In this document: positions 1 to 6,977 of the stretch, piece by piece
Position numbering within the stretch: position 1 is the first letter of the stretch
Layout: each line of letters begins with the position of its first letter
Source: an uncultured Clostridium sp.
GTDB lineage: Bacteria; Bacillota; Clostridia; TANB77; CAG-508
Length of the DNA: 23,036 nt
Direction: 5' to 3'
NCBI GenBank assembly: GCA_946498265.1
Contig: CAMMNR010000007.1
Location: 1-23,036 of the forward strand
The notes under the pieces: generated by a model
The model's database searches: none
Seen by the model: the letters and a program-made list of their open reading frames with translations, nothing else
Told to the model about the DNA's origin: nothing
Position numbers and translations under genes: made by a program

Positions 1-183
1 AGAATAGCATTTTTAATGGATAAAGCAATAAGAGATGAAAAATCGGCATATGTAGATGGAAAGCAAGACGGAGAACGAAAAAAGCAAAGAGAAATAGCAA
101 AGAAGATGAAGGAAAGAGGAATTGAAATTAAAGAAATAGAAGAAATAACAGGATTAAACAAAAAGCAAATAGAAGATTTATAA
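1..183 (+). CDS. Rpn-type PD-(D/E)XK nuclease/transposase-like protein, C-terminal end only
   Basis: Frame 1 is open from the window edge to a TAA stop and gives 60 residues. The C-terminal pattern is a Gly/Lys-rich stretch, then an E-I-A-K-K-M-K-E-R-G helix, then an ITGL-x-KKQIEDL ending. This is typical of the tail of Rpn (recombination-promoting nuclease) proteins, often annotated as PD-(D/E)XK nuclease family transposases (TIGR01784-like). The catalytic PD-(D/E)XK core would lie upstream of the window, so activity cannot be judged. The assignment rests on the tail pattern alone. Rpn proteins are DNA endonucleases that stimulate RecA-independent recombination and are often found in many copies per genome; they are not true transposases. 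Confidence 0.7.
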   Translation, partial: RIAFLMDKAIRDEKSAYVDGKQDGERKKQREIAKKMKERGIEIKEIEEITGLNKKQIEDL

Positions 184-223
184 AGATTTAAAATATCATA
201 TAAAAAACAATTAAAATGTTTAA

Positions 224-256
224 ACCTCTAATTTTAGTAAATAATAAATTAGAGGT
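224..256 (+). promoter_or_regulatory. hairpin covering the RBS of the HtrA-like gene; possible terminator or attenuator
   Basis: ACCTCTAATTT (224-234) and AAATTAGAGGT (246-256) form a perfect 11-bp stem with an 11-nt loop. The right arm contains most of the GAGGTG ribosome binding site (252-257) of the TTG start at 264. A T-rich run follows (257-265). The same structure could terminate transcription from the upstream Rpn-type gene, sequester the RBS of read-through transcripts, or both. Confidence 0.5.
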
Positions 257-263
257 GTTTTAT

Positions 264-1413
264 TTGAAAAAGAAAAAAAGAAAAAATTATAAAAAAAGAA
301 TAATTGGAACAGCCATAATTGCAATATTTTTGTGGATAACAGGATTTTATATATACATTACATATCAAAATATCGAAATAGATACAACAGATTATGAAAC
401 CACGAGGTTACAATCCACAACAAATGAACAAACTGTGGAAAGTGAAGAAGAAAACAGCGAAAAAGTAGCAGATATAATTGAAGAAACCACAAGAAAAGTT
501 GTAGGTATATCAAAATTAAAAAATGCAGGAAATAGTATATTTTCAAAAAGCACAGAAACAGAGTTAGGACTAGGAACAGGATTTATAGTTACTCAAGATG
601 GCTATATTTTAAGTAATGAACACGTAACAGGAAGTAAATATAGTAAATGTTATATAACATTAGAAAATGGGAACAATTATGAAGGAACTGTTGTATGGAG
701 TGACTCAGATTTAGATTTATCTCTAACAAAAATCAATGCACAAAATTTGGAATATGTCAATTTAGGAGACTCAGATAATATACGAGTAGGAGAAACAGTA
801 TATGCCATAGGAAATCCAATCGGATATGAATTTAGAAGAACTGTGACATCAGGAATTATTAGTGCCAAAAACAGAACAATAAAATTAGAAGAAGAAGATA
901 AAGTATCATATATGTCAGATTTAATACAAACAGATGCTACTATTAATCCACGGAAATAGTGGAGGAACTTTAATATACCCAAATGGAGACGTTATAGGAA
1001 TAAATACAGTAAAAATAAGCTCAGCAGAAGGAATAGGATTTGCAATACCAATAAATATAGTAAAACCAATTATAGAAAGCTTTAAAACTACAGGTAGTTT
1101 CCAAGAAGCAACAATTGGGATATATGCATATGATAAAGAAGTAATACCATATCTAAACTCTACAACAAATTGGAATTCAAAAGTAGATTTTGATAAAGGA
1201 ATATATGTAGCACAAATAACAAAAAATGGGCCAGCAAGCAACACAGACCTAAAAGAAGGAGACATTATAACAAGTATAGATAGTGTTGAATTAAATACTA
1301 TGAATGATTTAAGAAAATATATTTATACAAAGAAACCAAATGATACTGTAGTTTTGCAGGTAAAAAGAGGAAAGATAGAAAAACAGATAAATATTGTTTT
1401 AGGAAAAAAATAG
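264..1413 (+). pseudogene. HtrA/DegP-like membrane-anchored serine protease with PDZ domain, +1 frameshift at active site
   Basis: This is a trypsin-like HtrA family protease acting at the cell surface, where the family degrades misfolded proteins. The start is probably TTG 264, with AGAGGTG seven bases upstream; the ATG at 216 has no RBS. A Lys-rich N-terminus precedes one membrane helix (about residues 13-33), a low-complexity linker, the protease domain and a C-terminal PDZ domain (about 290-380). Visible triad: His120 in NEHV, Asp151 in DLDLSL, and Ser232 in GNSGG. An extra C at 951 puts the first frame onto CGG AAA TAG (stop 957-959), just before GNSGG. The second frame is intact from GNSGG at 952 to TAG 1411-1413. 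Ignoring the extra base gives 382 residues, normal for the family. No other lesion is visible, so this may be a recent mutation, a sequence error, or recoding. Confidence 0.85.
410..441 (+). repeat. 32-bp coding repeat, copy 1 (in the HtrA-like gene)
   Basis: This 32-bp stretch matches 7149-7180 in the sortase gene with one mismatch. In both genes it encodes QSTTNEQTVE in the same reading frame, in the linker just after the membrane helix. The ends CCACA and TGTGG are complementary, giving a small inverted repeat. Confidence 0.8.
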
Positions 1414-1517
1414 GGAATTTGGGGACGGGGCTTTTTTTCCCTATTTTTAGTGTAGTATTCAATAGCTATTATATTAATTAAAAATAGGGAAAAAAAGCCC
1501 CGTCCCCAAATTCCCTA
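1411..1517. repeat. perfect 39-bp inverted repeat, GGGGACG-type palindromic element between convergent genes
   Basis: The left arm 1411-1449 and right arm 1479-1517 are exact reverse complements, separated by 29 bases (1450-1478). The outer ends read TAGGGAATTTGGGGACG on each strand. The first three bases are the TAG stop of the HtrA-like gene and the last three are the TAG stop of the M23 gene on the minus strand. The element can act as a bidirectional terminator, since each arm carries a seven-T run. GGGGACG palindromes are known as dispersed repeats in clostridial genomes and have been linked to Y1 (REP-associated) tyrosine transposases. Mobility here is an inference; no transposase lies nearby. 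Confidence 0.85.
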
Positions 1518-2558
1518 TTCATTTTCCATCATGTCAAATTTTCTAGAATAATCCCTAGTTTCTTCATTAGATACATAAACTTCTGAACGGTTTTGTTTTA
1601 AAAATTCAATTATTTGATAAACATCAATCCAAATTTCATTTGGACTATCAACCTGAGATTCGTCAAAAATCAACTGCATACCAAAATGCAAATGAGGAAC
1701 ATTTATATTATTCACATTTTCCTTAACACTATAACCCGTCATACCAAGATACCCAATTACATCACCAGCTTTTACAGTCATACCTTCTTCTAGACCTTCT
1801 GCATAAGGATGATTTTTTCTAAGATGAGCGTAATAATAATATCTTTTTGTATCAAAACTTCTAATACCAATCCTCCAACCACCATATTGATTCCAACCCA
1901 AATGTTCAATTACACCTGATTCTACAGCAATTATTGGAGTTCCTATATTTCCCATTAAATCATTACCTAAATGAACTCTTTTAAAACCATAAGACCTAGA
2001 GTTTCCAAAATCATCATAATGGCTAAAATTATAGTTTTTAGCAATAGGTAAAAAAGCCTTTATGCCATATTTATTTTCAAAAACTTTTTCACCATTTTCA
2101 TTAGAGGTTTCAATTGAATAATTGCCGATAAAGCCAGACAAAACAGCCGAATAAGCTTCATAATAATAATCATAAAATTTCATATTGCTTGTTAAATCTG
2201 ACATGGTTTCACCATCATCTAATTTTTTTACTAAATCATCCAAATGAGATTGTTTAAAATTTTTAAAATCACCACCATTTTGAGAAGCTAAATATGCAAG
2301 TAATTCTATCCAATTATATTGTATTTCAGAATTATTATTATGAGACTCAATATCTAATTTAGATGTTAATTTTAAAGCTTCTGATGTAACATTAAAATCA
2401 ACCCATTTTATATAATCTTTTTTATCTGAAGAAGTTTCTTCGCCACTAGTATCCTCAGCAAAGGAATAAAATATTACAATTGATAATATCATGACTAATA
2501 AAATAGAAATAATAAAACTTATAAATTTTATATTCATCTTAAAGGATTTTATAAACAA
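1515..2558 (-). CDS. membrane-anchored M23 family metallopeptidase
   Basis: This is a predicted zinc endopeptidase cutting peptide cross-links in peptidoglycan outside the membrane. One N-terminal membrane helix (about residues 10-32) is followed by a Ser/Glu-rich linker, a tyrosine-rich region (about 130-165) and a C-terminal M23 (LytM/SpoIIQ-like) domain from about residue 190. Zinc ligands can be seen: His and Asp in the H-L-G-N-D-L motif and the final His pair in PHLHFG. A GTG at 2567 opens the frame, but GAGGTG at 2571-2566 overlaps it. TTG at 2558 has the correct spacing and gives 347 residues. The HtrA-like gene uses the same GAGGTG plus TTG arrangement. The TAG stop lies inside the inverted repeat shared with the convergent protease gene. 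M23 proteins with this layout occur in sporulating and non-sporulating Firmicutes; a link with sporulation is not shown. Confidence 0.88.
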   Translation of the reverse strand: MFIKSFKMNIKFISFIISILLVMILSIVIFYSFAEDTSGEETSSDKKDYIKWVDFNVTSEALKLTSKLDIESHNNNSEIQYNWIELLAYLASQNGGDFKNFKQSHLDDLVKKLDDGETMSDLTSNMKFYDYYYEAYSAVLSGFIGNYSIETSNENGEKVFENKYGIKAFLPIAKNYNFSHYDDFGNSRSYGFKRVHLGNDLMGNIGTPIIAVESGVIEHLGWNQYGGWRIGIRSFDTKRYYYYAHLRKNHPYAEGLEEGMTVKAGDVIGYLGMTGYSVKENVNNINVPHLHFGMQLIFDESQVDSPNEIWIDVYQIIEFLKQNRSEVYVSNEETRDYSRKFDMMENE

Positions 2559-2781
2559 AATCAACACCTCATTAAAATATATGGAAAATGAAAAAATAAT
2601 ATGATAAGATAATATTATATTTTTAGAAATGAAAATTATTTATTTAAAAAGTACAAAACCTTCTGTTAATAAGTAATTTTTATAAAATTCTTACTGATAA
2701 TAGATGTACACAGAGTTATTTAATAAATTAATATGCAAACAAAATTAAATTAGATAGATAAAAAAGAAAGGAAAAGATAAA
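2559..2781. other. AT-rich divergent intergenic region
   Basis: The region separates the minus-strand M23 gene from the deaminase stump. It is almost pure A/T. A TATAAT sequence on the minus strand (2619-2614) could be the -10 box for the M23 gene, but no good -35 box sits at the right distance. GAAAGG at 2766-2771 is the likely RBS for the deaminase stump. No other gene or RNA structure was recognised. Confidence 0.4.
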
Positions 2782-2961
2782 ATGAATAAATTTATGGAAA
2801 TAGCAAAACAAAATGCAGAAAAAGGAATTGCAAACAATGAAGGAGGACCATTTGGAGCTATAATTATAGATAAATCAGGAAATATAATATCAAATGGTAA
2901 TAATAAAGTATTTAAAGTATTAATCTTATTGTTATTACCAGGAGCTAGTACTAGCTCTTAG
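2782..2961 (+). pseudogene. truncated nucleoside deaminase (guanine/cytidine-deaminase-like), N-terminal fragment
   Basis: A 59-residue frame opens with ATG 2782 and ends TAG 2959-2961. Residues 1-44 match the N-terminus of the nucleoside deaminase family: a helix MNKFMEIAKQNAEKGI, then NNEGGPFGAIIIDKSGNII and NGNNKVFK. In complete proteins the zinc motif (H-A-E and PCxxC) follows this point. Here the homology stops at residue 44 and the frame runs into a palindrome and terminates. All catalytic residues are missing, so this is a remnant. The break coincides with a palindrome flanked by near-identical direct repeats, which suggests an insertion, a deletion, or both. Confidence 0.75.
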
Positions 2962-2997
2962 CAATAACAATAAAATCTATTTACATAAAGTATTGAT
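2914..2997. repeat. palindrome flanked by 11-bp direct repeats; possible MITE-like insertion
   Basis: An imperfect 48-bp palindrome (2926-2973; two 24-bp arms, three mismatches, centre AGTACT) lies between AAAGTATTAAT (2914-2924) and AAAGTATTGAT (2987-2997). The direct repeats look like a target duplication. The left copy sits exactly where the deaminase homology ends. The right copy contributes the -35 box of the downstream gene. No terminal motif of a known element was recognised. Confidence 0.5.
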
Positions 2998-3021
2998 TTT
3001 TTTTCTTTTTTATGGTAAAAT
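2993..3021 (+). promoter_or_regulatory. promoter of the deaminase-fold/SLOG-like gene
   Basis: TTGATT (2993-2998) and TAAAAT (3016-3021) are 17 bases apart, and TGG directly precedes the -10 box, giving an extended -10. The gene start is about 33 bases downstream with GGAGG at 3040-3044. The gene therefore appears to be transcribed on its own. Confidence 0.65.
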
Positions 3022-3053
3022 AATGAGTAACTATTTTTTGGAGGTAAAATGTA

Positions 3054-5555
3054 ATGAAAAATAAAGATTTATTCAATAAATTTTATCTAGATAAAGAAAA
3101 AGATATAATAGTAGAATTATATAAATCAAAAAAAGATGAAATAACATATATTTTAAGAACTCCAAATCATAATACAGGAAATTTAATCACAAATTTAGCA
3201 AAGTTATGTAATGTAGAAACAATAAAAGATGAAAATGACATGAAAATAATTAAAGGGACAATTCCAGTTAGTATAAATGGAGACAATGAAGAAGTCTATA
3301 TATTTAGATTAGGTGGAATAAAAATTGCTAATATATATGAAAATAAAATAGAGATAAAAGCAAAAATACCTGCAATAACAAAAACACTGATGTCTCAAAC
3401 AAAAAACTATAAATTGCCAATAGAAAAAACAATAGTAAAAACATATATACTAAAAAAACTGAAATTCAGAACAGATTTACATACACATATGAATGCTAAT
3501 TTATCACCAGATTGTTTAATTGCATTAGGAATAATGCATCAAATAAAATATCCTTTATATTACATAAAAAAATTAAATTTAAAATTAAGTAAAGAACAAG
3601 AAGCAAAAATATATGAACAAAGAACTAAAGTAGAAAAAGAATATAGATATTCTGAATTGCAAGGAAAGTATTTAATAAGAAAAATAGATGACAATACTTT
3701 TATAAATTTTGCGGATTTTATACTAAATAATAAAGAAAATGCACAATATAATATAGAAAAAATAAGAACAAGTCTTGCTATATTAAAAGATGGGCAAGCA
3801 GTTTTTACAAACTTAGAAAAATGTTATATTTATAGATATGTATTTGCAAAAGGAATTCCTTCAGAAGAAAAAATAAACCTAACAGAAAATTTATTAAATA
3901 ATATACCAGAAAATGACATAAAAGAAATGGTATTACAAATGTTAGAGGATAAAAAAGAAAATAGTCCATATAAAAATAATACATTAAGACAAAACAAGTT
4001 TTTATGGATTGCAAGGGAATACAAAAAACAAGGAATAAAATATGTAGAAATATCTGATACAGATTTATCAAAAAATGGAGAAAGAGCAACTAAATTACTA
4101 GAAGAAGTACATGCAATTTTTCCAAAAATCGAAGAAGAAACAGGAGTAAAAATAAGATTTTTATTTGCAATAAGAAGAATACCTTTAACAATAATCAAAG
4201 ACCAGAAAACAAGTAACACATATTTAAAAGAAAATATAAATTTGTTAAAAGCAGTAGCAAAAAGTCCATATGTAGTAGGAAGTGACTTTATAGGAGAAGA
4301 AATAAACGATATATCAGAATTACAACCAACAATTAAAGAAATAGTAAAATATGTAAATGAAGAAGATAAAGATTTCACAGTAAGAATACATGCTGGAGAA
4401 AATGATAGTTTTAAAGATAATGTAAGAAAATCAATTTTATGTGTAAAAGAAGCACTGGAAGAAGGACAAAAAATGCCAAGATGCAGAATAGGGCATGGAT
4501 TATATTCAGAAGATTTAAATAGTGATTCAGGAAAAGAACTAATAAAACTAATGAAAGAAACAGGCATAATAATAGAATTTCAACTAACATCAAATATAAG
4601 ATTAAATAATATAAGTGACTTAAGTAATCATCCAATAAAAACATTTTTGAAGAATGGAATAAAATGTGTACAAGGAACTGATGGATGTGGAATGTATGGA
4701 TCAGACACATTTGATGAACAATTAGCACTTTGTAATTTATTAGGACTAACAGATGAAAGCTTTGAAAAAATGAGAGAAGTAGAAGATGAGGTTATAAATA
4801 AAAATACAAAATATTTTGAAGAAAAAAGTAAAAAATTCAAAGATTTTATAGGAGAAAAAACAATAACACAAGCTATATTAGATTTAGAAGCCCAAAATAC
4901 AATGGAAACTAAAGAACAAGGAGAATTAAGAATAAACAACAATGTAGAAACAGAAAAAGAATTAAAGCAAAAAATAAGAAAATTACCAACTGACAAAATT
5001 CCTGTAATAATTGCAGGAGGAAGCTTCAATACAAAAGGAAGAGAAACAAAACCATCTAAAGAAGGAATAAAAATATTAAAAGAATTTATAAAAAATGTAG
5101 ATAATAAAAATATTTATTTTGTAATAGGACATAAAATGCAAGGATATGAAAAAGCAATAATAGATATATCAAATGAATTAAACAAAAAATTTGAAATAGA
5201 TGCAATTGTTCCAAAAATGGTAAGTGAAAAAGTAAAAGATAGATTACTTAATGAAAATGTAAATGGAATATGCATTTCACCAGAAACAGAAGAATTTGGA
5301 ATATATAAAAGCTTTAATTATGAAATTTTTGAAAGAAGAAAATCAATAGTAATAGCATTTGACGGAAATTCACCAGTATCAAACCTTGTTCAAGAAGCAA
5401 AAAACGGAAAAGGAAAATCTAAAATATATGTGAATCAAGAAAATGAATTATTAAAAGAAAAAGCAAATACACTTGATGGATATGTTATCCCTTTTGAAAT
5501 GAGGGATAATATAGTAAAAAAAATATTTGAAGACAATCCAGAACTTTTAGCATAG
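3054..5555 (+). CDS. adenosine-deaminase-fold amidohydrolase fused to a Rossmann-like (SLOG-type) C-terminal domain
   Basis: This is an 833-residue protein, about twice the usual ADA length. The start has GGAGG eight bases upstream. Residues 1-135 form an N-terminal domain that I do not recognise. ADA motifs follow: DLHTHMNANLSP (metal ligands His143, His145), RIHAGE (His446, catalytic Glu449), RIGHGL (His481) and GTDG (Asp543). A helical insertion (about 165-330) separates the first motif from the rest. In classical ADA the last motif is TDD, where the second Asp contacts purine N7; here it is Gly544, so the substrate may differ. Residues 646-833 start with a strand and GGS loop (VIIAGGS), then VIGH and a further alternating beta/alpha pattern, like SLOG/LOG nucleotide-binding folds. 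RdrB of the RADAR anti-phage system is also a large ADA, but no RdrA ATPase is present. The product is presumably cytoplasmic. The substrate is unknown; the domain call is firm for ADA and tentative for SLOG. Confidence 0.8.
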   Translation: MKNKDLFNKFYLDKEKDIIVELYKSKKDEITYILRTPNHNTGNLITNLAKLCNVETIKDENDMKIIKGTIPVSINGDNEEVYIFRLGGIKIANIYENKIEIKAKIPAITKTLMSQTKNYKLPIEKTIVKTYILKKLKFRTDLHTHMNANLSPDCLIALGIMHQIKYPLYYIKKLNLKLSKEQEAKIYEQRTKVEKEYRYSELQGKYLIRKIDDNTFINFADFILNNKENAQYNIEKIRTSLAILKDGQAVFTNLEKCYIYRYVFAKGIPSEEKINLTENLLNNIPENDIKEMVLQMLEDKKENSPYKNNTLRQNKFLWIAREYKKQGIKYVEISDTDLSKNGERATKLLEEVHAIFPKIEEETGVKIRFLFAIRRIPLTIIKDQKTSNTYLKENINLLKAVAKSPYVVGSDFIGEEINDISELQPTIKEIVKYVNEEDKDFTVRIHAGENDSFKDNVRKSILCVKEALEEGQKMPRCRIGHGLYSEDLNSDSGKELIKLMKETGIIIEFQLTSNIRLNNISDLSNHPIKTFLKNGIKCVQGTDGCGMYGSDTFDEQLALCNLLGLTDESFEKMREVEDEVINKNTKYFEEKSKKFKDFIGEKTITQAILDLEAQNTMETKEQGELRINNNVETEKELKQKIRKLPTDKIPVIIAGGSFNTKGRETKPSKEGIKILKEFIKNVDNKNIYFVIGHKMQGYEKAIIDISNELNKKFEIDAIVPKMVSEKVKDRLLNENVNGICISPETEEFGIYKSFNYEIFERRKSIVIAFDGNSPVSNLVQEAKNGKGKSKIYVNQENELLKEKANTLDGYVIPFEMRDNIVKKIFEDNPELLA

Positions 5556-5603
5556 GGGGACGTTCCTTCAATCCCTAATTTTAGGGATTGAAGGAACGTC
5601 CCC
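5553..5603. repeat. GGGGACG palindrome overlapping a stop codon; terminator-like hairpin
   Basis: Perfect 23-bp arms (5556-5578 and 5581-5603) flank a two-base centre, beginning GGGGACGTTCC and ending with its complement. The TAG stop of the upstream gene directly abuts the repeat (TAGGGGGACG). The outer end resembles that of the longer inverted repeat at 1411-1517, which also begins at a TAG stop. It probably serves as the transcription terminator of the upstream gene and may be a dispersed REP-like element. Confidence 0.8.
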
Positions 5604-5692
5604 TTTAACAAAAAAATTTTTTCAAAAAAATAAATAAAAAATTCAAAAAATAACATACTAATAATATAAAAAAATTTTAAGGAGGAAAAGAA

Positions 5693-6763
5693 ATGAAAAA
5701 AATATTAAGCATAATAATAATACTTACATTATTATTTTCATCAATACTTATTGGAAAAGTACATGCAGCACCACTGGATTCAATAACTTTAGATGTAGAT
5801 AAAACTACTGTAAATCCTGGAGACAGTGTAACATTAACAATAAATTTTGGAAAAGATTTAGGAGCATATACTTTTGACATTGCATATGATAACAACTTAT
5901 TGGAATATGTAAGTTGTGATGGGGGAACTCCAAATGATAATGGGACAAGGGTTAGAGTAACATTTTATGATTCAACAGGAGGAACAGCTCCAAGAAGCAA
6001 TATGAGTATAAGATTTAAAGCTAAAGAAGGAATAATAACATCAAATCCAACAGATTTATCTGTTACAGCAGAGGGAATGGCTAATGCAGATGCCTCAGAA
6101 CAATATGATGATATAGGGGTACCAATAGTAAAAAATATTGTTGTAGAGCCAAGATATGAAGACTATAATATAGATTTAACTTATTCAGGAAATATTATAG
6201 AAAATGTAGAGAAAGAAATGACTTTAACAATATCATCAAGCTTGGGAAAAAATTATGAGCATGCAAGGATTGTAGCAGAAGCAACAACACCAGACGGAGG
6301 ACAAGTTACATTAAAAGGAACAGATGAACAAAGTCTAGAACATGATATCATCCAAAGCGGATGGGGAGATGCATCAGGGTATGAAATAGGAGGACAAAAT
6401 GTACAAAAAGTTCTATCTTTAAGAGGACTTTTTACTAAAGCAGGTGCATATACAATAAAAATAAAATTAATAGATAGAGACTCATCAGATGCAGAAATAG
6501 TTAGTAAAACATTTAGTTTTACAGCAATTACAGAAGAGCAAAATAATAACCAGACAGATAATGGAAACACAACTGAAGGAACAAATAATGGGCAAAATGA
6601 AAATATTACAAATCCAGTAGAAGAAAATAATACAAATACTCAAAGCGAAAATTTACCAGAAACATTACCAAAAACAGGTAAAAATATCTATATTCCAATA
6701 ATTATATTGGCAATTGCCTTAATCACTACAGGAGTTGTATTACAAAGAAAAAATAAATTTTAG
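5693..6763 (+). CDS. LPXTG-anchored cohesin-domain surface protein
   Basis: This 356-residue secreted protein has a classic signal peptide (1-25, ending VHA-AP) and a cohesin-type beta-sandwich (about 30-150; PGDSVTLTINF, LGAYTFDIAYDNNLLEY and FYDSTGG patterns). A second beta-rich domain (about 155-275) follows, then an Asn/Gln/Thr-rich linker (about 280-320). At the C-terminus is a sorting signal: LPKTG at 325-329, a hydrophobic helix, and RKNKF. A strong AAGGAGG RBS lies upstream. Cohesins bind dockerin modules; a dockerin-bearing hydrolase lies two genes downstream and a sortase immediately downstream, so this protein could be a wall-attached docking site. The cohesin call rests on fold pattern, and similar sandwiches exist in other adhesins. 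LPETL overlaps LPKTG, but only LPKTG has the right spacing to the membrane helix. Confidence 0.85.
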   Translation: MKKILSIIIILTLLFSSILIGKVHAAPLDSITLDVDKTTVNPGDSVTLTINFGKDLGAYTFDIAYDNNLLEYVSCDGGTPNDNGTRVRVTFYDSTGGTAPRSNMSIRFKAKEGIITSNPTDLSVTAEGMANADASEQYDDIGVPIVKNIVVEPRYEDYNIDLTYSGNIIENVEKEMTLTISSSLGKNYEHARIVAEATTPDGGQVTLKGTDEQSLEHDIIQSGWGDASGYEIGGQNVQKVLSLRGLFTKAGAYTIKIKLIDRDSSDAEIVSKTFSFTAITEEQNNNQTDNGNTTEGTNNGQNENITNPVEENNTNTQSENLPETLPKTGKNIYIPIIILAIALITTGVVLQRKNKF

Positions 6764-6802
6764 ATAAAAAGATTCAATAACAGATGCTAAACAAATCTTT
6801 AC

Positions 6803-6858
6803 GCTTCGTAAAAACTTAAATAAATATTAAATTAAATGATAAAAAGTTTTTACGAAGC
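6803..6858. repeat. 15-bp inverted repeat; likely terminator or regulatory hairpin
   Basis: GCTTCGTAAAAACTT (6803-6817) and AAGTTTTTACGAAGC (6844-6858) are exact complements with a 26-base loop. It lies 40 bases downstream of the cohesin gene's TAG. There is no strong T-run after the stem, so a role as a terminator is plausible but not certain. Confidence 0.55.
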
Positions 6859-6864
6859 ATTTAT

Positions 6865-6890
6865 ATTTAAACTTAAATTTAAGTTTAAAT
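6865..6890. repeat. 26-bp perfect palindrome upstream of the sortase gene
   Basis: The sequence ATTTAAACTTAAA followed directly by its reverse complement forms a perfect palindrome with no spacer. It is 88 bases before the sortase ATG and follows the inverted repeat at 6803-6858. It could be an operator for a dimeric regulator or part of the same element; AT-richness makes chance palindromes more likely. Confidence 0.5.
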
Positions 6891-6977
6891 TACACAAAAA
6901 ATTGGAAAAAACTAACAAATCAATTTGAAAAATATTATTAAAAAACTCAAACAAAACTTACATAAGAGGAGATTACA

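Noticed and set aside
1..183. A transposase gene marking a mobile element at the left edge
   Set aside because: The tail fits Rpn nucleases, which are often labelled transposases but are not, and no terminal repeats or partner genes are seen.
216..959. HtrA-like frame starting at ATG 216 as the true start
   Set aside because: There is no ribosome binding site before 216, and the first 16 residues do not resemble the basic N-terminus seen after TTG 264, which has a good RBS.
3805..5029. Minus-strand frames opposite the ADA-fold gene
   Set aside because: They are rich in Ser, Leu and Phe as expected for the complement of A-rich coding DNA and have no start signals.
3054..5555. A complete RADAR (RdrA/RdrB) defence system
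   Set aside because: Only an ADA-type protein is present; no RdrA-type ATPase lies nearby, and the AAA-like gene at 12987 belongs to a different family (AAA-ATPase_like/PDDEXK_9).
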